Shown here in pieces: positions 9,860-21,029 of a DNA stretch of 64,000 bases (position 1 is its first letter; every line of letters begins with the position of its first letter). The stretch comes from Effrenium voratum (taxonomy: Eukaryota > Sar > Dinophyceae > Suessiales > Symbiodiniaceae). Made by a program: the position numbers and the translations under genes. The notes under the pieces are model-generated. The model did not search any database, was not told the DNA's origin, and saw only the letters and a program-made list of their open reading frames with translations. The stretch lies in contig CAUJNA010002124.1 in assembly GCA_963377175.1 (NCBI GenBank), positions 708,174-772,173 on the forward strand. Direction: 5' to 3'.

Positions 9860-12110
9860 GCTTTGGCACACCTCTCATGGTCCTGTCCACCTTGCCAATC
9901 CCTTTGAAGACCAAAGTGGTCCCACAATTCTGTTTCCAGAAGCAATTGTTGCAAGCAAAGGGCCATGAATAGTCAACTGCATGATGGCCAACATCTTCCA
10001 TCCGCAACTCCAGACCTCCTTTTTTACACTGGTCGCGCTGGTGTTCGCGGTGATGTTCGTCTGGTTCGGCTTGTCGGCTACTTCGGCCTGCCCCAAGCCA
10101 GCACTGTTCTCCAAACCCACAATAAATCTAAACAGGCTGCAGCAAGTCACGAACTGCTAGCCACTGGTAATGCCAAGGCTCGTTGCCCTTTCAAGGTGAA
10201 AATTCATAATTACACACAAGCCTTCCCCAGCGGAGGCGTCGAGACGTCGGGCCAAGTTACGAGATTGGCCCGACGCTGTCCGGGACACCAGGCAAGGCAA
10301 GGCAGGCAGAAACAAGCTCCCGCCGACGCCTACCTGTAGGCTGGACTATCTCGCTTCACAAACTCCCGCATGAAAAAGTCAGGATTGCGACAGCGACAAA
10401 TGCATTCCAGTACTGCGGCAGCTCTTGTAACCCTTGACCAGGGCCGCTGTCTCAAGTGCGGGGTCTGAAAACTGCCCGCATCCGCAAGCCCGCCCAAAGC
10501 GCCTCGCTTGCACCGTCCGCGCTGGTGTTCGCGGTGATATTTGTCTGGTTCGGCTTGTCGGCTACTTCGGCCTGCCCCAAGCCAGCACCGTTCTCCGAAC
10601 CACGATAAATCTAAACAGGCTGCAGCACGCTACACATCTTTGCATCGTCCATGCTCAAACAGTCACGAGCTGCTAGCCACTGGAAATGAAAACTTCTAAT
10701 TACACACAAGCCTACCCCAGCGGAGGCGTCCACCCTGCCAAATCTCAGCATAAAATGTAGAAGGTACCCTTCACCTTGCCAGCGCGCTGCGAACTGCAAG
10801 TCAAACAAACGAATCGATAGTAACCAGTGGTCAGCACTAGCCGGGCCCAACCGAGTTTCCTTGGGGAGGGATGACGTTTAAACGTTGCCATGTAAAAAAT
10901 GATCCGCCAACGATCCCCTAAATGGTTGAATTCCTCTGGGCTTCCCCTTAAACGCCAAGGGGTCCCTTGTTAATCTCAAACAGTTATGCTAAGTTATGCT
11001 AAGTTATGACATTGGGGTTGTTAATGTGGGCGTGGCTCAAAAGTAAACAGCAGGGGTTACGCAGGTTTTGCTTACCAGGGCAACCCATTTTGGCACCGGT
11101 TTTTTGAGCCACAGCCGTGTTAAGACTTGGTGCGCCATGAGCCCATCAGGAGAATCCTTGAGCCCCAGCTTATGGGTTAATTGAGATTTTCTGGTGATGT
11201 TTGAAGAGGGCATATTGGAGTCACGGCAGCTTCTCAACGCGACTCTTCGCGCACTTGTGTCAAATGTTTGGCTGGGCTTTCTGCCACGTAGGTGCGCTGC
11301 GTGGGAGCGGCGAGCATAAAATCGCGGGCTCAGCGCGACAAGAAAACACTCAAAACCATTTTGGGGAGCGCCAGCCATTCGATGCTGCCATGGCCCTGTC
11401 CACCTTGCCAACACCCTACACAACTCATTTTCCAGAGGCAACTGTTGCCAGCACGGCTGCGTCAATGTCGCGCGGCATTTTGCTGCGTTGGTTTTGTCTC
11501 GCTGCCCGCGCTGCACACGCGTGAGCCCTCTTTTGCCTTTGCCTAGGACGAGGCCCAGCTGTGGCCCAGTGCTACCGTGAGGGGCCACGGTGGGAAGAGC
11601 CTGCGAGTAAGGGATGCCGTTCGAGGATGTCATGCTGTCTTGCGCTTATGCCAGCCGCAGTTCGCAGCTGGCGCGGGTGGCTGGCCTGACTGGGCAGTGG
11701 GGCTTCGCCACACTTACTCGGGTCTCTGAGCCTCAGGAGCCTAGCCAGCTTGCTCCAAGTGGAGGAGGCGATGACGTTTGTGGAGCCTCCTGACAGGCCG
11801 GAGCAATGGCGCCTTAGGCAGTGTCGCTACGCTGCCCACCTAGCGCAACGACCTTCGCTCACTCACTCACTCAATTGTTGCAAGCACAGGGCCCTGGGTA
11901 GTCAACCCCATGATCGCTCGCACTCATCCGCAAGCCCAAAGCGCCTCGCTTGCACTGTCCGCGCTGTTGTCCGCGGTGATGTTTGTCTTGTTCGGGTGCT
12001 CGGCCACTTCACCCTGCCAGAGTCCCAAGCTCAAGCTGCACCTAAGTAGCTACCCTTCACCTTGCCGGCTTGCTGAGAATTGCAAGTCAAACAAACGAAT
12101 CAAGCCACAT
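9860..12110. repeat. family of diverged dispersed repeats (three or more copies)
   Basis: Blocks recur in the same order. An 'aattgttgcaagca(a/c)aggg' block lies at 9940-9960 and 11871-11891. A block with a hydrophobic open reading (plus-strand peptide AVMFVWFGLSATSACP or near) lies at 10021-10113, 10494-10590 and 11935-12025. A 'cccttcaccttgcc' block ending 'caagtcaaacaaacgaatc' lies at 10766-10815 and 12049-12100. A 'ccatggccctgtccaccttgcc' type block lies at 9878-9900 and 11388-11411. The repeats suggest an old tandem duplication or a degraded short element. The hydrophobic peptide, kept in all three copies, could be a signal or membrane exon on the plus strand, against the direction of neighbouring genes. 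Confidence 0.55.
11032..11112. repeat. short inverted-repeat element (MITE-like or hairpin)
   Basis: Arms GTGGCTCAAAA (11032-11042) and TTTTGAGCCAC (11102-11112) are perfect inverted repeats 59 bp apart. Just upstream, at 10983-11007, is a short tandem repeat of 'ttatgctaag'. No target-site duplication is evident. Confidence 0.4.
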
Positions 12111-12155
12111 GCCGCAATAACCCTTTGCTATGAGATTGTAAAAAGTGGTGGGTCC

Positions 12156-12347
12156 TCATGGCATAATGACGCCGCCAGCTCGGCCTTGATTGAACAAGGT
12201 CTCTTTAAACTTTACCAGCTTGCCAAAGTCTTCGCAAACATATTGAACTTCTTTTTCCGGAAGCAAGGTCAGTATAGCGGGGTCCCTTCTCAACTCAACT
12301 CGCGTGCTCCCCCAAACCTGTGCAAAGCTCCCATCAATGCAAATCAA
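12156..12347 (-). CDS. hypothetical exon
   Basis: The minus-strand reading (ICIDGSFAQVWGS, then LTLLPEKEVQYVCEDFGKL, then KFKETLFNQGRAGG) has protein-like composition. Family not recognised. It lies on the same strand as the surrounding genes. Confidence 0.3.
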   Translation of the reverse strand: MICIDGSFAQVWGSTRVELRRDPAILTLLPEKEVQYVCEDFGKLVKFKETLFNQGRAGGVIMP

Positions 12348-12404
12348 TCCTGTCTTGATTTCTGCGACGTTGAATTTGTCAATCTAAACTCCGAACCACC
12401 GTCT

Positions 12405-12562
12405 CGGTGCCCTTTCGGCCCATCTTGCCTCGACTGGGGACACTTGGGTCTCGGCCGTTTGGGGCTCAGCCTCAGCTTCCTCTGGGGGCTCGTCTCTTGG
12501 AGACTCCACACTTTGCCCAGAGGGCACGTCGACCTCGAGGGTTGCCCCTTTGCTCTCAGGAT
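12405..12562 (-). CDS. hypothetical acidic, Pro/Glu-rich exon
   Basis: One minus-strand frame reads DPESKGATLEVDVPSG, then ESPRDEPPEEAEAEPQTAET, then VSPVEARWAERAP. This low-complexity acidic composition is typical of a disordered linker and unlike the Arg/Ser/Pro shadows in the other frames. It may belong with the exon at 12156-12347. Confidence 0.35.
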
Positions 12563-13131
12563 CTCAGGGCCTGTTCTCACCCCAGGCAAAAGGCTCCGCG
12601 CTGAATCCGGTGCTTCAGGGTCCGCTCGCAATCCGCTCAGCCTGCATCGCTGGCATTTCTCCCAGACCCCCAGCAAAACGGGACTGGCCTTGCTTCGACT
12701 CTGACCTGCAGTGCGCTCACCGCACACCTTGGTGCTGCCCAGAATATTCATGCTCTTCTTGCACTTGCCTGGAGGACTAGGTGTTTCGCTGGGCAGAGTT
12801 GCATTCGTCGTCCGCTCTAAGAGGGAGCTGCTCGGCAGCGGCCAAATATGCCTTCGCATGCTATGCGCAGTGCGCAGCTATAGCATCTCCACGTGTCGCT
12901 GTAGAATGAGCCCAGGGCCAAACAAAGGAGACTGACCAGCTTCCGAAACATGGCCTGCAGAAGGGGGGCAGATTTCAAGCAAATGGGGGATGAGAAATGC
13001 GCTAAGGACCCCACGCGCACCATTCTCTAGTTGTGAAAACCGCCAAAGGCACAGGACAAAGGAAAGTTGAAGCTCCAGCCTATATGCTTGAGCCTCTCTT
13101 CAGGGATGCAACCCACCTTAAATCACGTGAC

Positions 13132-14011
13132 TCAAACGGTGACGGCCGCGCACGCCCGCATTCTTCTCTTTGCCCTCTTGCTCGCAGTCCCTTCGTCCAA
13201 TTCGATGAGCTGCCATCCACCCGGGGAAGGTGTTGTGCTGTCAACCTTGGGGAGGACCACGAGCAACAGCACATCCCGAACCAAATCAGTGTAGACTTTC
13301 GTGTCCACATGCTCCATGGTCCCCGAGGCAATGGCCGGGTAGTCGTTGACTTCCAAGAGCCAGGCCTTTCCGTGTGCATCAAGGATGATATCCAGGCCAA
13401 AGACCTGGCACAGCTCGGCCTCTTCAGGCGCATAGGGTCCAAGGGGAATCCACTCCGCGACAGAGGCGAAGGCTTGCCGCGTCAGCTGCTGCACCTGCTG
13501 AAGGACCAACTCATCCTTCACCAGCTCCGGCTTTGGCAGGTGCTTCAGCTTGGCGCTGTTGCTCACGTGGGCGGCGCGCAAGTCAAGCCGCGAGGTGTAC
13601 GGCTGTCCATACTCCAACGATATCACATCTCGGTGACTATAAAGGCGGACTGTCCCATTCATAGCATGCAACAGGGCATGCGCACGCATCACCCACTTGC
13701 GACCGTTCCGAAGTGACAGAGGCGCAACACAGCGCTGCACAATGAAGGATTCGCAGCGCAGACCCAGCTCAGCAAGCCGAGCATCCAAAGCAGTCCGATC
13801 GAACACGTGCACGGCGTTGCCCTTAACTCCGAGGCTATGCTTGAGGAAAAAAGTCTCTTCAGGGCCTTCAGGGCCTTCCTCGGGGGGTGCCCGAAGAAAC
13901 TCTTGCGCATCCCAGGTCATCGGGTGAATGTCACAGCCGGCTGCTGTCAAGTGAGCAGCCAGGCTCGCCTCAGTTTCAAAAACCAATGCAGGCGTAGGAT
14001 GACAACTCTTT
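13132..14011 (-). CDS. tubulin-tyrosine ligase-like (TTL/TTLL) ATP-grasp domain protein, 3' exon
   Basis: A long exon ending at the TGA at 13132-13134. It matches the TTL family, ATP-dependent ligases that add Tyr, Glu or Gly to tubulin tails. Visible features: FIVQRCVAPLSLRNGRKWVM (nucleotide-binding strand and basic residues), a YSHRDVIS segment, HVSNSA, and FGLDIILD...AWLLEVND (the E-x-N metal-binding end of ATP-grasp), followed by a basic tail (KRAKRRMRAC). No ATG starts the frame, which stays open upstream; a splice acceptor TTGTCAG lies at about 14012, so the exon probably begins there and the N-terminal TTL region lies on an exon I did not find. It acts in cilia or flagella and cytoskeleton. 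Whether it is a ligase for Tyr, Glu or Gly cannot be told. Confidence 0.85.
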
Positions 14012-14022
14012 TCTGACAACAA

Positions 14023-15559
14023 TAATGCCGGGCAGCTTTGTTGTCCAACTTCCGTGTGAATTCCTACATCGCAGGAATGAATGTCTTTCCCTCACCCTCA
14101 CACCCATTGCTTGCAACGACTTTTCCGCACTGTTGCCTGTGGAAACGGGCGGATCAGGGGCAGCTCATCCGTGGCAGCATGGGCTGGAAAGCTGCTTTGG
14201 CCTCAAAACCGCGTTCCATGCAGCATTGCCACATCCACACGCCCCACACTTTGCCAAGCCACGGGTTGGCCAGCAAAATGCTGGGAGCGTGCTAGCATCG
14301 CTCTCCTTGATGGCCTGCGCGACATGTTCATCCCTGGCGGCCTCACTCACCGCATCTCCATCCGCCCGGTCCTGCCACCCATTGGTGGACAAAAGCTGTA
14401 GGCCTTGTCGATGGAGCTTGCCCAGCGGATTGCCCCAGCCCCACCTCAATCTTTTGGTGCCCCACGAAAAGTCACAGTGCACACAGAAAAAACAGTCTGG
14501 TTCTTGTGCTGCCAGCCTTTACAAGCTTTGATCAATCAGACCTGTTCCATGAGAGAAGGTGGAGCCGCCTCCAAAGGAGAGAGAGTATTCAGGCGCCAAC
14601 TCTGCGCACTTGAACTGCGGAGCAGACCAAACGAATGGAGCTGCAGCGTGGTGCTGCCAAGCGGTGTGACACAGGAGGAGGTGATAAGCATCTGCGAAGG
14701 CCACTGTGCCCTGCAAACCTGCGGTTCTCTCTCTGGTAATTAGTAGCCTCCTGGGGGAGCAGGCTGTCAAAAATGGAATTTTGTACCATGGCATGATTGT
14801 CGAAGAGTATGACCCAAGGGTTGAATTCTGGGGCAAAGTGTCCTGGGAGGTGGCTACGGCATCAGTTAAAATTGTGGGCATTGAACCAAAGGAGTTGGCT
14901 TCTGTGCGCATTTGTGACTCCGAAGGCTTCACAAAGCCTCTTGCAAGGAAATGATCTGTTTTAGGGGTTCCTCTGACTCAAGGTATCTTGCAGCTGACGT
15001 CGGGGAAAGTTGGTACAAAGAGTCACCCTCAAATGGTTGTGACATGGCTTGCAGACTTGGCCCGAGTGGCCGTATCTGTCGCAGTGTTCAACATTGAATC
15101 GGGTCAGTGACCTTGGAACAAGAAGTCTGGTCACATTCGCCTCAAGTTCATCAAGGGCCGGTGTGCATGGGTATACGGCGTAGCCTTCATCACATTGAAC
15201 AGGATTGTGTTAAATCAGCTACTGCGTGATTAAAAAAGCGTGAGGGGGGCAAATGATGAAAAGGTGTGGAGAAAGAGCACATCCTGGACAAAAGCCTATG
15301 GAAGAGCTTGCAAGCCTCACGCCAACCTGTCCAAACTGCGCATCTACCGAGGTCCCTGCTTTTGGTGCCTGCCGTGCCAATACACCTGTTCACATTTGAG
15401 CTGGCAAACCTCCTCTCGCGCCATTCCCCAGGCCTTTCCCATCCGCACCTTGGCAGCTGCGCAGTAGCTACTTGGCATCTCAGGGGCCCGGGCCTGTCCG
15501 ACTGACCACCCCGGCAACGCAGGCAGCTGCTGGCGGGCTGGCGGGGGGACCTTGGCCAG
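14023..15559. other. no gene recognised
   Basis: A plus-strand frame at 14706-14954 (NGILYHGMIVEEYDPRVEFW onward) reads somewhat like protein, but the minus strand over the same bases is also open, and nothing identifies either. The rest shows no motif or repeat. The N-terminal exons of the TTL-like gene should lie here. Confidence 0.3.
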
Positions 15560-15956
15560 GCTTCAGCTGCGCTGTCTGCTGTACTCGCTTTGGATCCTCT
15601 TTCTCTCTTTCTGTTGACTCCGTGTTTGGCTGGTGAATCAAGCTTCCTCAACACCTTGCGGTTTTGCGGGTTTGCGGGTTTGGGGTTCCGGGGCTCATGT
15701 GTTGAGTGCTTTTTAGTGCCTGACCCTTAAGCACTTGGGCCCCCCACTCGGTGTGTGCAGCGGTCTGCTCGCTCGAGAAGCTGGTGGAGCTCCTGAGATT
15801 GACTGCCCACTCCGCACTTCGGCTGACACCGGCAGCGGTCGATTTGGGTCGACTTGACGGTCTCATCTTCTCGATCTTCTCGATCTTCTCGATCTTCTCG
15901 ATCTTCTCGATCTCCTCTTTCGGCAAATCTCCGAGGGCGCAAGCGAAGTTCCCCAT
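15560..15956 (-). CDS. hypothetical protein start with possible N-myristoylation signal and EKI repeats
   Basis: An ATG at 15954-15956 opens MGNFACALGDLPKEE, then four EKI repeats and a basic/Ser segment. Gly2, a small residue at position 5 and a nearby Cys fit an N-myristoylation plus palmitoylation signal, suggesting membrane attachment (inference). The EKI run is encoded by the 9-bp repeat at 15863-15915. Function unknown; downstream exons were not identified. Confidence 0.4.
15863..15915. repeat. 9-bp tandem repeat (TCGATCTTC), about 5.5 copies
   Basis: Nearly perfect copies. The period is a multiple of three, so it stays in frame and encodes alternating charged/hydrophobic tripeptides on the minus strand. 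Confidence 0.9.
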
Positions 15957-16199
15957 GGAAGCTGCCTGCGTGGCCTCCGACGGGCTGAAGGCATGGCCTA
16001 GCACGCCGCACCCAGCCTGTGTCTCACGGACCGCAGTGTCCTTTCGCACCTCGCACTTCCAGAGTCGAAAACTTAAAAGATTCGACTGCCGACTTGCGAC
16101 ACTTTCAAGGTGTTGGAAGTTCAGGGCTTTCCAAGGTGTACCAAGGCTCTCCAAGGCTGTCAAGGCTCCCAATCCGGAGCCTTGAAAGAAATCAATTCC

Positions 16200-18980
16200 A
16201 GCCTGTGACAGGAACTTAGCCTTGCGGAGGCTGCACAGGTGACTCAGCTCTGCCTCAGGCAGTGGCTACGGATTTTTGAAAGGATGCGGCCCAAGCCCCG
16301 GACTCCAAGTGCTTCTGGGTTGGTGGGGTTGGCGTCCAGCCACATGAAGGAGGAGTCCTCATGCCACAATCTGCACGTTTTCTCAACTTGTTTATCGCCG
16401 AACCAGCTGTCTCAAGCTTGTCCTTCATGAACCACTGCCTGGGATGGGCAGCATATCAACTCGTAGTTGTCATGCAGCGCAGTCATTGCTGACAACTCCC
16501 AGGAAGGAAGACGCCATGGTCAAACCAAGCGGCACTTGCGACTTGGCATAGTTCCTGCCGGACGCTGTGTTGTCTGCAACTTATCCATTGCTGCATTTCA
16601 GTGTGATGAAGCGGCCTGGAAACAGCAGCAAACCTGGCCAGCAGCGACTGAGCTGGCAAGTTTGGCATTCAAGTGGGCGCCTCGCCTCTGCAGAAAAGTG
16701 AGGAAGCTTTCAGCATCTCCATCCAGCGGGTTCGGCCTTCGCAACGTTGCAGGATTGCAACGGGATTTGGGTAGGCAGTCTTCCTTTCCTGTGCGGTTGA
16801 TTGGGCCGTGAGGTAGGCCCTCTCCATTGCCAAAAGCATGCCGTTGCCAAAGCCTGCCCTCTTCACCTGAAAACCAGCCTGGTGAGGTAGTCAAGGACCT
16901 GCCGATAACCTCAGGCAAACAGCTGCAGCCAGCATATTGGAAAAGGTGGCCGCATTCTGAGAAAAGGGCCGATGGCATCGGCTGCAGGCGTGTCCAGCTG
17001 CAGGCCTCCAGTCGGATCCCATTCCACACTTTTGCTGTGGAAGTGTCTCATGGTACATGACCTGCAAAAACATCTCAAACAAATGCTCCAAGTGAAAACA
17101 TCTCAATCCAGCAAATGCCCCGAATGGTTCCGCCGTAAAGTTGCTGCCGTTAAGTGCCAGCCAGTCCCTTCCTTTAGCCAAAAGCTCAGCTCAGGTCAGC
17201 TTTGAACATGTGCCCAGCCAGCACAGAAGCCCGAAAGTTCCACCCGCCTTGCTCCAAGAGTGCTGCCTGACAACTCCAGCCACTTGTCTGAAGCCCAAGA
17301 CAGCCGTGTGCTGAGAACTGCACAACCTCTTCCAGCAGCCCCTTATGCAGCATTGCTTTGCAGCGCCTGCAACGACAGCCAGCGACATAACTGCAGTTCC
17401 ACTAGTCAGGCTGATGTCTGTATCAAATACCAAATTGGCAAGCACTGCCATTCTTCATTCGGATGGCACCCCCTTGGGTAGAAATCCTTATGACACATTG
17501 CAGATGCTTACAAAACGACAGAAGCTACAAAGTGACGTCGGCCTGTCCTTGGATGCATCTCTGCCAAATGTACACATGAGCGCTCTGACAAACAAACCCC
17601 TGACAATTGTGCCAAAAGCCAAGGGTCTATTCGATGGAAGAGCGCTTGCCGATCAATTGGGCTGAGGAAAAAGGCCCGCAGGTCGTAGCCTTGGCAGTTT
17701 CGCACTGGCTGACACAATCGCACCCCACAAGTCAAGCTTCCAAAAAGCCATACCCTGTCACAAGCAATGCACGAGGAGCTGGTTCTAGAGGCTCGCCCCG
17801 CTCGCCGCGGAGCACTCCGAACCACCTGTGCAAAGCGGTCGCTTTGCGATCTTTGGACGTGGCCCTGGCGCGCCTCCAGCTGCCGCGACAAATGTCGCCT
17901 CAGAAGGCCCGTGTGCAAACACATCCCATCCGCATGAGCGCAAAAGGGAGGTCCGGCAAGCGAGGCCAGACTGAGAGGCATACCAATTATTTCGATTTAT
18001 TCTCTGCGCCTATGACAGCTTTCATGCGCGTTCACGGATTCATTGCTTGCTGGCCTTGCCCGCGTCGACCGTGGCAAGGATGGCGATAGCACCATCCCAG
18101 TCCATTCTTTCCTGCGCGACTGTGCATTTCCAGTTTGCCTCGAGACACAGGGTGCCTGGAAAGGCCGGAGTTCTTCCGCAATGCGCGCTTGGACATCAGG
18201 ATCCTTAAGACGCAATGTCGGAAACCTGGCCAAAGCCTGCAAGCATCTTGAACACCAAGCCCAACACGGATTTGGCCGCGTCTGGTTCACCGTTGACGAG
18301 CCAATCAAGATACATGCCTCAAGCCAACATGCTGAAACCAGAAAACACACAACTTGTTCAATGCAAGCGCGTTGCAGGATCCGCCTTGGACGCGAATGGC
18401 TACGGTCTAATGCATTCCAGACATGCCATGGGCAACGCACAACATGCCGACTGACCAGCGTGTTCATTTAATGCTGGCACTGCCACCCACGACGATGGGG
18501 GTCTCATTCAGGCCCAAGGCTTCGTCCACCTGGCCTTGGCAAATCACATGTTTCCCCCCAAGCCCCGTCCCCCCCTCAGAAGCGCAATTTCTGGTTGCAT
18601 TGGTCCCAACTGACGCTTCCCTGTCAGGGAATCATTCACCCACGCTGAAGCTGCTTATGGCATGATGCCAACTAGCGAACTCAAAAGGCCTTTGACCTCG
18701 TATGCTACAAGTAGCCTGGGCAGTGTCAGGCGCGTTGCCTGATAGACACGAGGCCCGCTATCCACCCCCAAGCCCTGATGTTTCCGATCAAAGCTGCTGA
18801 GTGCAGCCTGGGTCCAGCTGCCCGCAGTGCAGGGCCTCGTGCGCAGATTTTGAAGGCCAGGGCATGCCACGGGATGCACCGGGCCTATCTGGCTCCAGCC
18901 AGTCCTAGCTCAGCGCAGCTTATCAACTCACACCCGACTGCCACCAATAAGGCTTTCAGAATTGGCACATGCTGAATGCA
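16200..18980 (-). other. region with a few exon-like segments, no family assigned
   Basis: Minus-strand readings with protein-like composition are 16669-16866 (GFGNGMLLAMERAYLTAQST), 17330-17451 (VFDTDISLTSGTAVMSLAVV) and about 18130-18240 (LKDPDVQARIAEELRPFQ). None is identified. They may be exons of one or more genes lying between the isopentenyltransferase fragment and the possible gene start at 15956. No repeats or RNA genes were seen. Confidence 0.3.
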
Positions 18981-19189
18981 CACAACCAGCCAAAAGGTCA
19001 GCGCATTGTGCACGCTTCAGCTCGTCAGCAACCATTACCTCTTTCCGCCCCAAACCACATTGCAAGCAAGACTCAACGAGCTGAATCGGCCACTGCTCCT
19101 GCACAGCTATATAGGTGGTGTCAGCGCAGGTATCTGAAGGAAAACCCCTTCACCGCAACAGTTCAACAGTGCGTTCCAACAAGCGACGC

Positions 19190-19525
19190 CTGCTCGGACG
19201 ATGAAGGCTTGTTGGAGCCAATGTCGAGTCCTAGCGCGATGATCCCAGAGGCTGCACAACGCCAGTTCAAGCGCTCCGCTCTCTCCAAAGGGGGAACTAA
19301 AAACCAAGTGCAAACAATGACTCTGGACAATAGAATCCGCCTTACTGAGCGCCTGGCCTTTGTAGACCTGCACGGAGTCTGCGCTGATAAGACGCACCTC
19401 CCAGCCAGCTTGGGAAGCGATGCGAGGCATCCATGCGTAGTCGCCAACCCACACCTTGCGCCCGTTCTTCTGGAGTTGCGCCGCAAGCGCCACTGCTGTG
19501 TCCGACTTCCCCACTGCCGTCGGCC
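19190..19525 (-). CDS. tRNA dimethylallyl (isopentenyl) transferase, two N-terminal exons
   Basis: The enzyme adds an isopentenyl group to A37 of tRNAs reading U-starting codons (MiaA/TRIT1 family). Exon 19358-19525 holds the P-loop GPTAVGKS and, 30-odd residues on, EVRLISADSVQVYKG; exon 19190-19230 continues GLDIGSNKPSSSEQ. Together they match the family order P-loop, SADS-QVYxG, DIGT(A)KP. The exons join in frame: AAAG at 19358 to GACTCGAC at 19230, removing 127 bases with GC donor and AG acceptor. The second exon ends CAG followed by another GC donor (19189-19188). The upstream boundary has an AG just before the first exon. The downstream HH-L-D region and catalytic remainder were not found, so the gene is either spread over long introns or truncated. 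Confidence 0.8.
19231..19357 (-). other. GC-AG intron in the isopentenyltransferase gene
   Basis: Minus-strand donor is AAAG|GCCAGG and acceptor is GCTAG|GACTC. Removal restores the family motif QVYKGLDIG. The acceptor is followed by G, as is common in dinoflagellate introns. Confidence 0.75.
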
Positions 19526-19529
19526 CTCG

Positions 19530-20715
19530 GCTTGTTCTAAAGCTCCAAAGCGATCCAAAGTACAGGAAGGCACAAAAAAACATCGCCTGCAATCACAACC
19601 ACCATGTTCTGCATGTTCTGCATCAAGGGCCTGGTGATGACCGCCTGACGAAAACATACAGGGGACGGAAGTGGAGAAACACAAGCTGCACAAGTTGTGC
19701 GACAAAGCAAGGGGCTTCAAAGGCGGGATGTCAATGCCTTCTTTGATTTCTCCCGATTTGAGAACTCTTTTCGAGCACGTCAGCAATTGCCCAACGCCAC
19801 CCCTCCTGCCAGGGCGCCAGAACCCACCGCAGAGCGGCTGATAGCCAGCGCCAAGCGCCTGCACAGCAGGCGACCTGGAGCCAGCTACCCAGCGCCGGAC
19901 TTGCAGAACAAAAAACACACATCTGCTTGGAACACCTCATGCTGAACCCGAAGCCAAAGTGTGGCCCTTTTGGGCCAAAATGGAACATCTCGGTACCTGG
20001 CCAGGCACCGCCGATTCCAGCTTGCACCTGGCCCCGGCAACCTGCAAGTCCGTCTTAGGGAGCGTACCAATGACAACACCACTTACAAAAGCCCACCGAT
20101 GCAAAAACCCACGGCCTGGCAAGGTGATGGCTGCAGGGTTTTCGGGTCACTTGCAAAACATCGGCGCCTGCCAGGCCAGCGCAACTCCTGGGGCTCTTGA
20201 GATCAAAGGCGCACAAGCCGTCGCGCGTGGCCTGGGAGCGCCCCGCGAAGGGCGGGCTGCGGAGTGGCGCCGGGCGGGACCGGGAGATGGCATCCGGTCG
20301 CATGCAAGGCGCGAAGCCCCCTCTTTTGCTGTCCACGATTGCTTCGTTTCCCTCTGAACGCACAAAAAACCCTGGTCTCGCACGTATTGACAAAGTTCAT
20401 CCTAGATCGGAGCTTGGCGAAACAAAACAGTGCAGACAAACGCAACACTTCATTTGCAGGCATGAGGTCGTGTGTTGCTCTGCTGGCTGCGGGAACTATT
20501 CGATGCTGTCCCAGGACTTTCAGGTCACTGGCTGTCCTTGAGCCATACTGCAAAAACTGCCAAAAACCGCCACGCTCCGCAGGCACTTACAGGCGTTTGG
20601 CAAGCGCGGTGTGCTTTTCCTGGATAAAGCTTGCAGTCAGAGGTGGGACGCCCAGCTTGAGCCCAGTTCAGCTGATCTAAGGCACCCAGCGCCGGCTGCG
20701 CGTTCGTGAAGATCA
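19530..20715. other. no gene recognised
   Basis: This should contain the 5' exon(s) of the isopentenyltransferase gene. Open frames on both strands lack motifs. Confidence 0.3.
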
Positions 20716-20719
20716 TCTT

Positions 20720-21020
20720 CGCCTCCCCCTGCCAGAGCCTTTGGCACCCTGGCCCATCTCCTCTTGACGCCGGCGCTCCCGCTCTGCGGCCCTTTCCGCC
20801 TGGAGGGTGACCTCACTACTCGGACTTCCATTGAAAGGGTCGCAAAAGGCAGCTGCCTGGTGGCACGACACCAAGAAATATCAAGATCATTGACACACCA
20901 TGCGGCCCAAGTGGCCATCTCCCGTTCCTTCTTGACCTTCCGCCCCAGGGCAGCAACGGCGACACAGACCAGGCCAACGGCCCCGATCAGCATGAGGGCA
21001 GGGCCATTTCCTGGGCGCAC
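20720..21020 (-). CDS. small single-pass membrane protein with charged C-terminal tail
   Basis: After an acceptor (CCCAG at about 21018), a minus-strand exon encodes one membrane helix (ALMLIGAVGLVCVAVAALG) followed by KVKKEREM. A second segment at about 20740-20830 reads TLQAERAAERERRRQEEMG, then a basic Gly-rich end, a likely short coiled coil facing the cytosol. Family and function are not recognised. Confidence 0.4.
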
Positions 21021-21029
21021 AGAAAATGC

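Noticed and set aside
11080..11112. Spliced-leader-like CCCATTTTGGCACC followed by TTTTGAGCC
   Set aside because: Only part of the leader matches and the rest is broken; it is explained by the local inverted repeat.
19163..19918. Single 251-codon frame covering the DIGSNKP motif
   Set aside because: Only the last part is family-like. The P-loop is in another frame and joins through a GC-AG intron, so the long frame is mostly intron reading.
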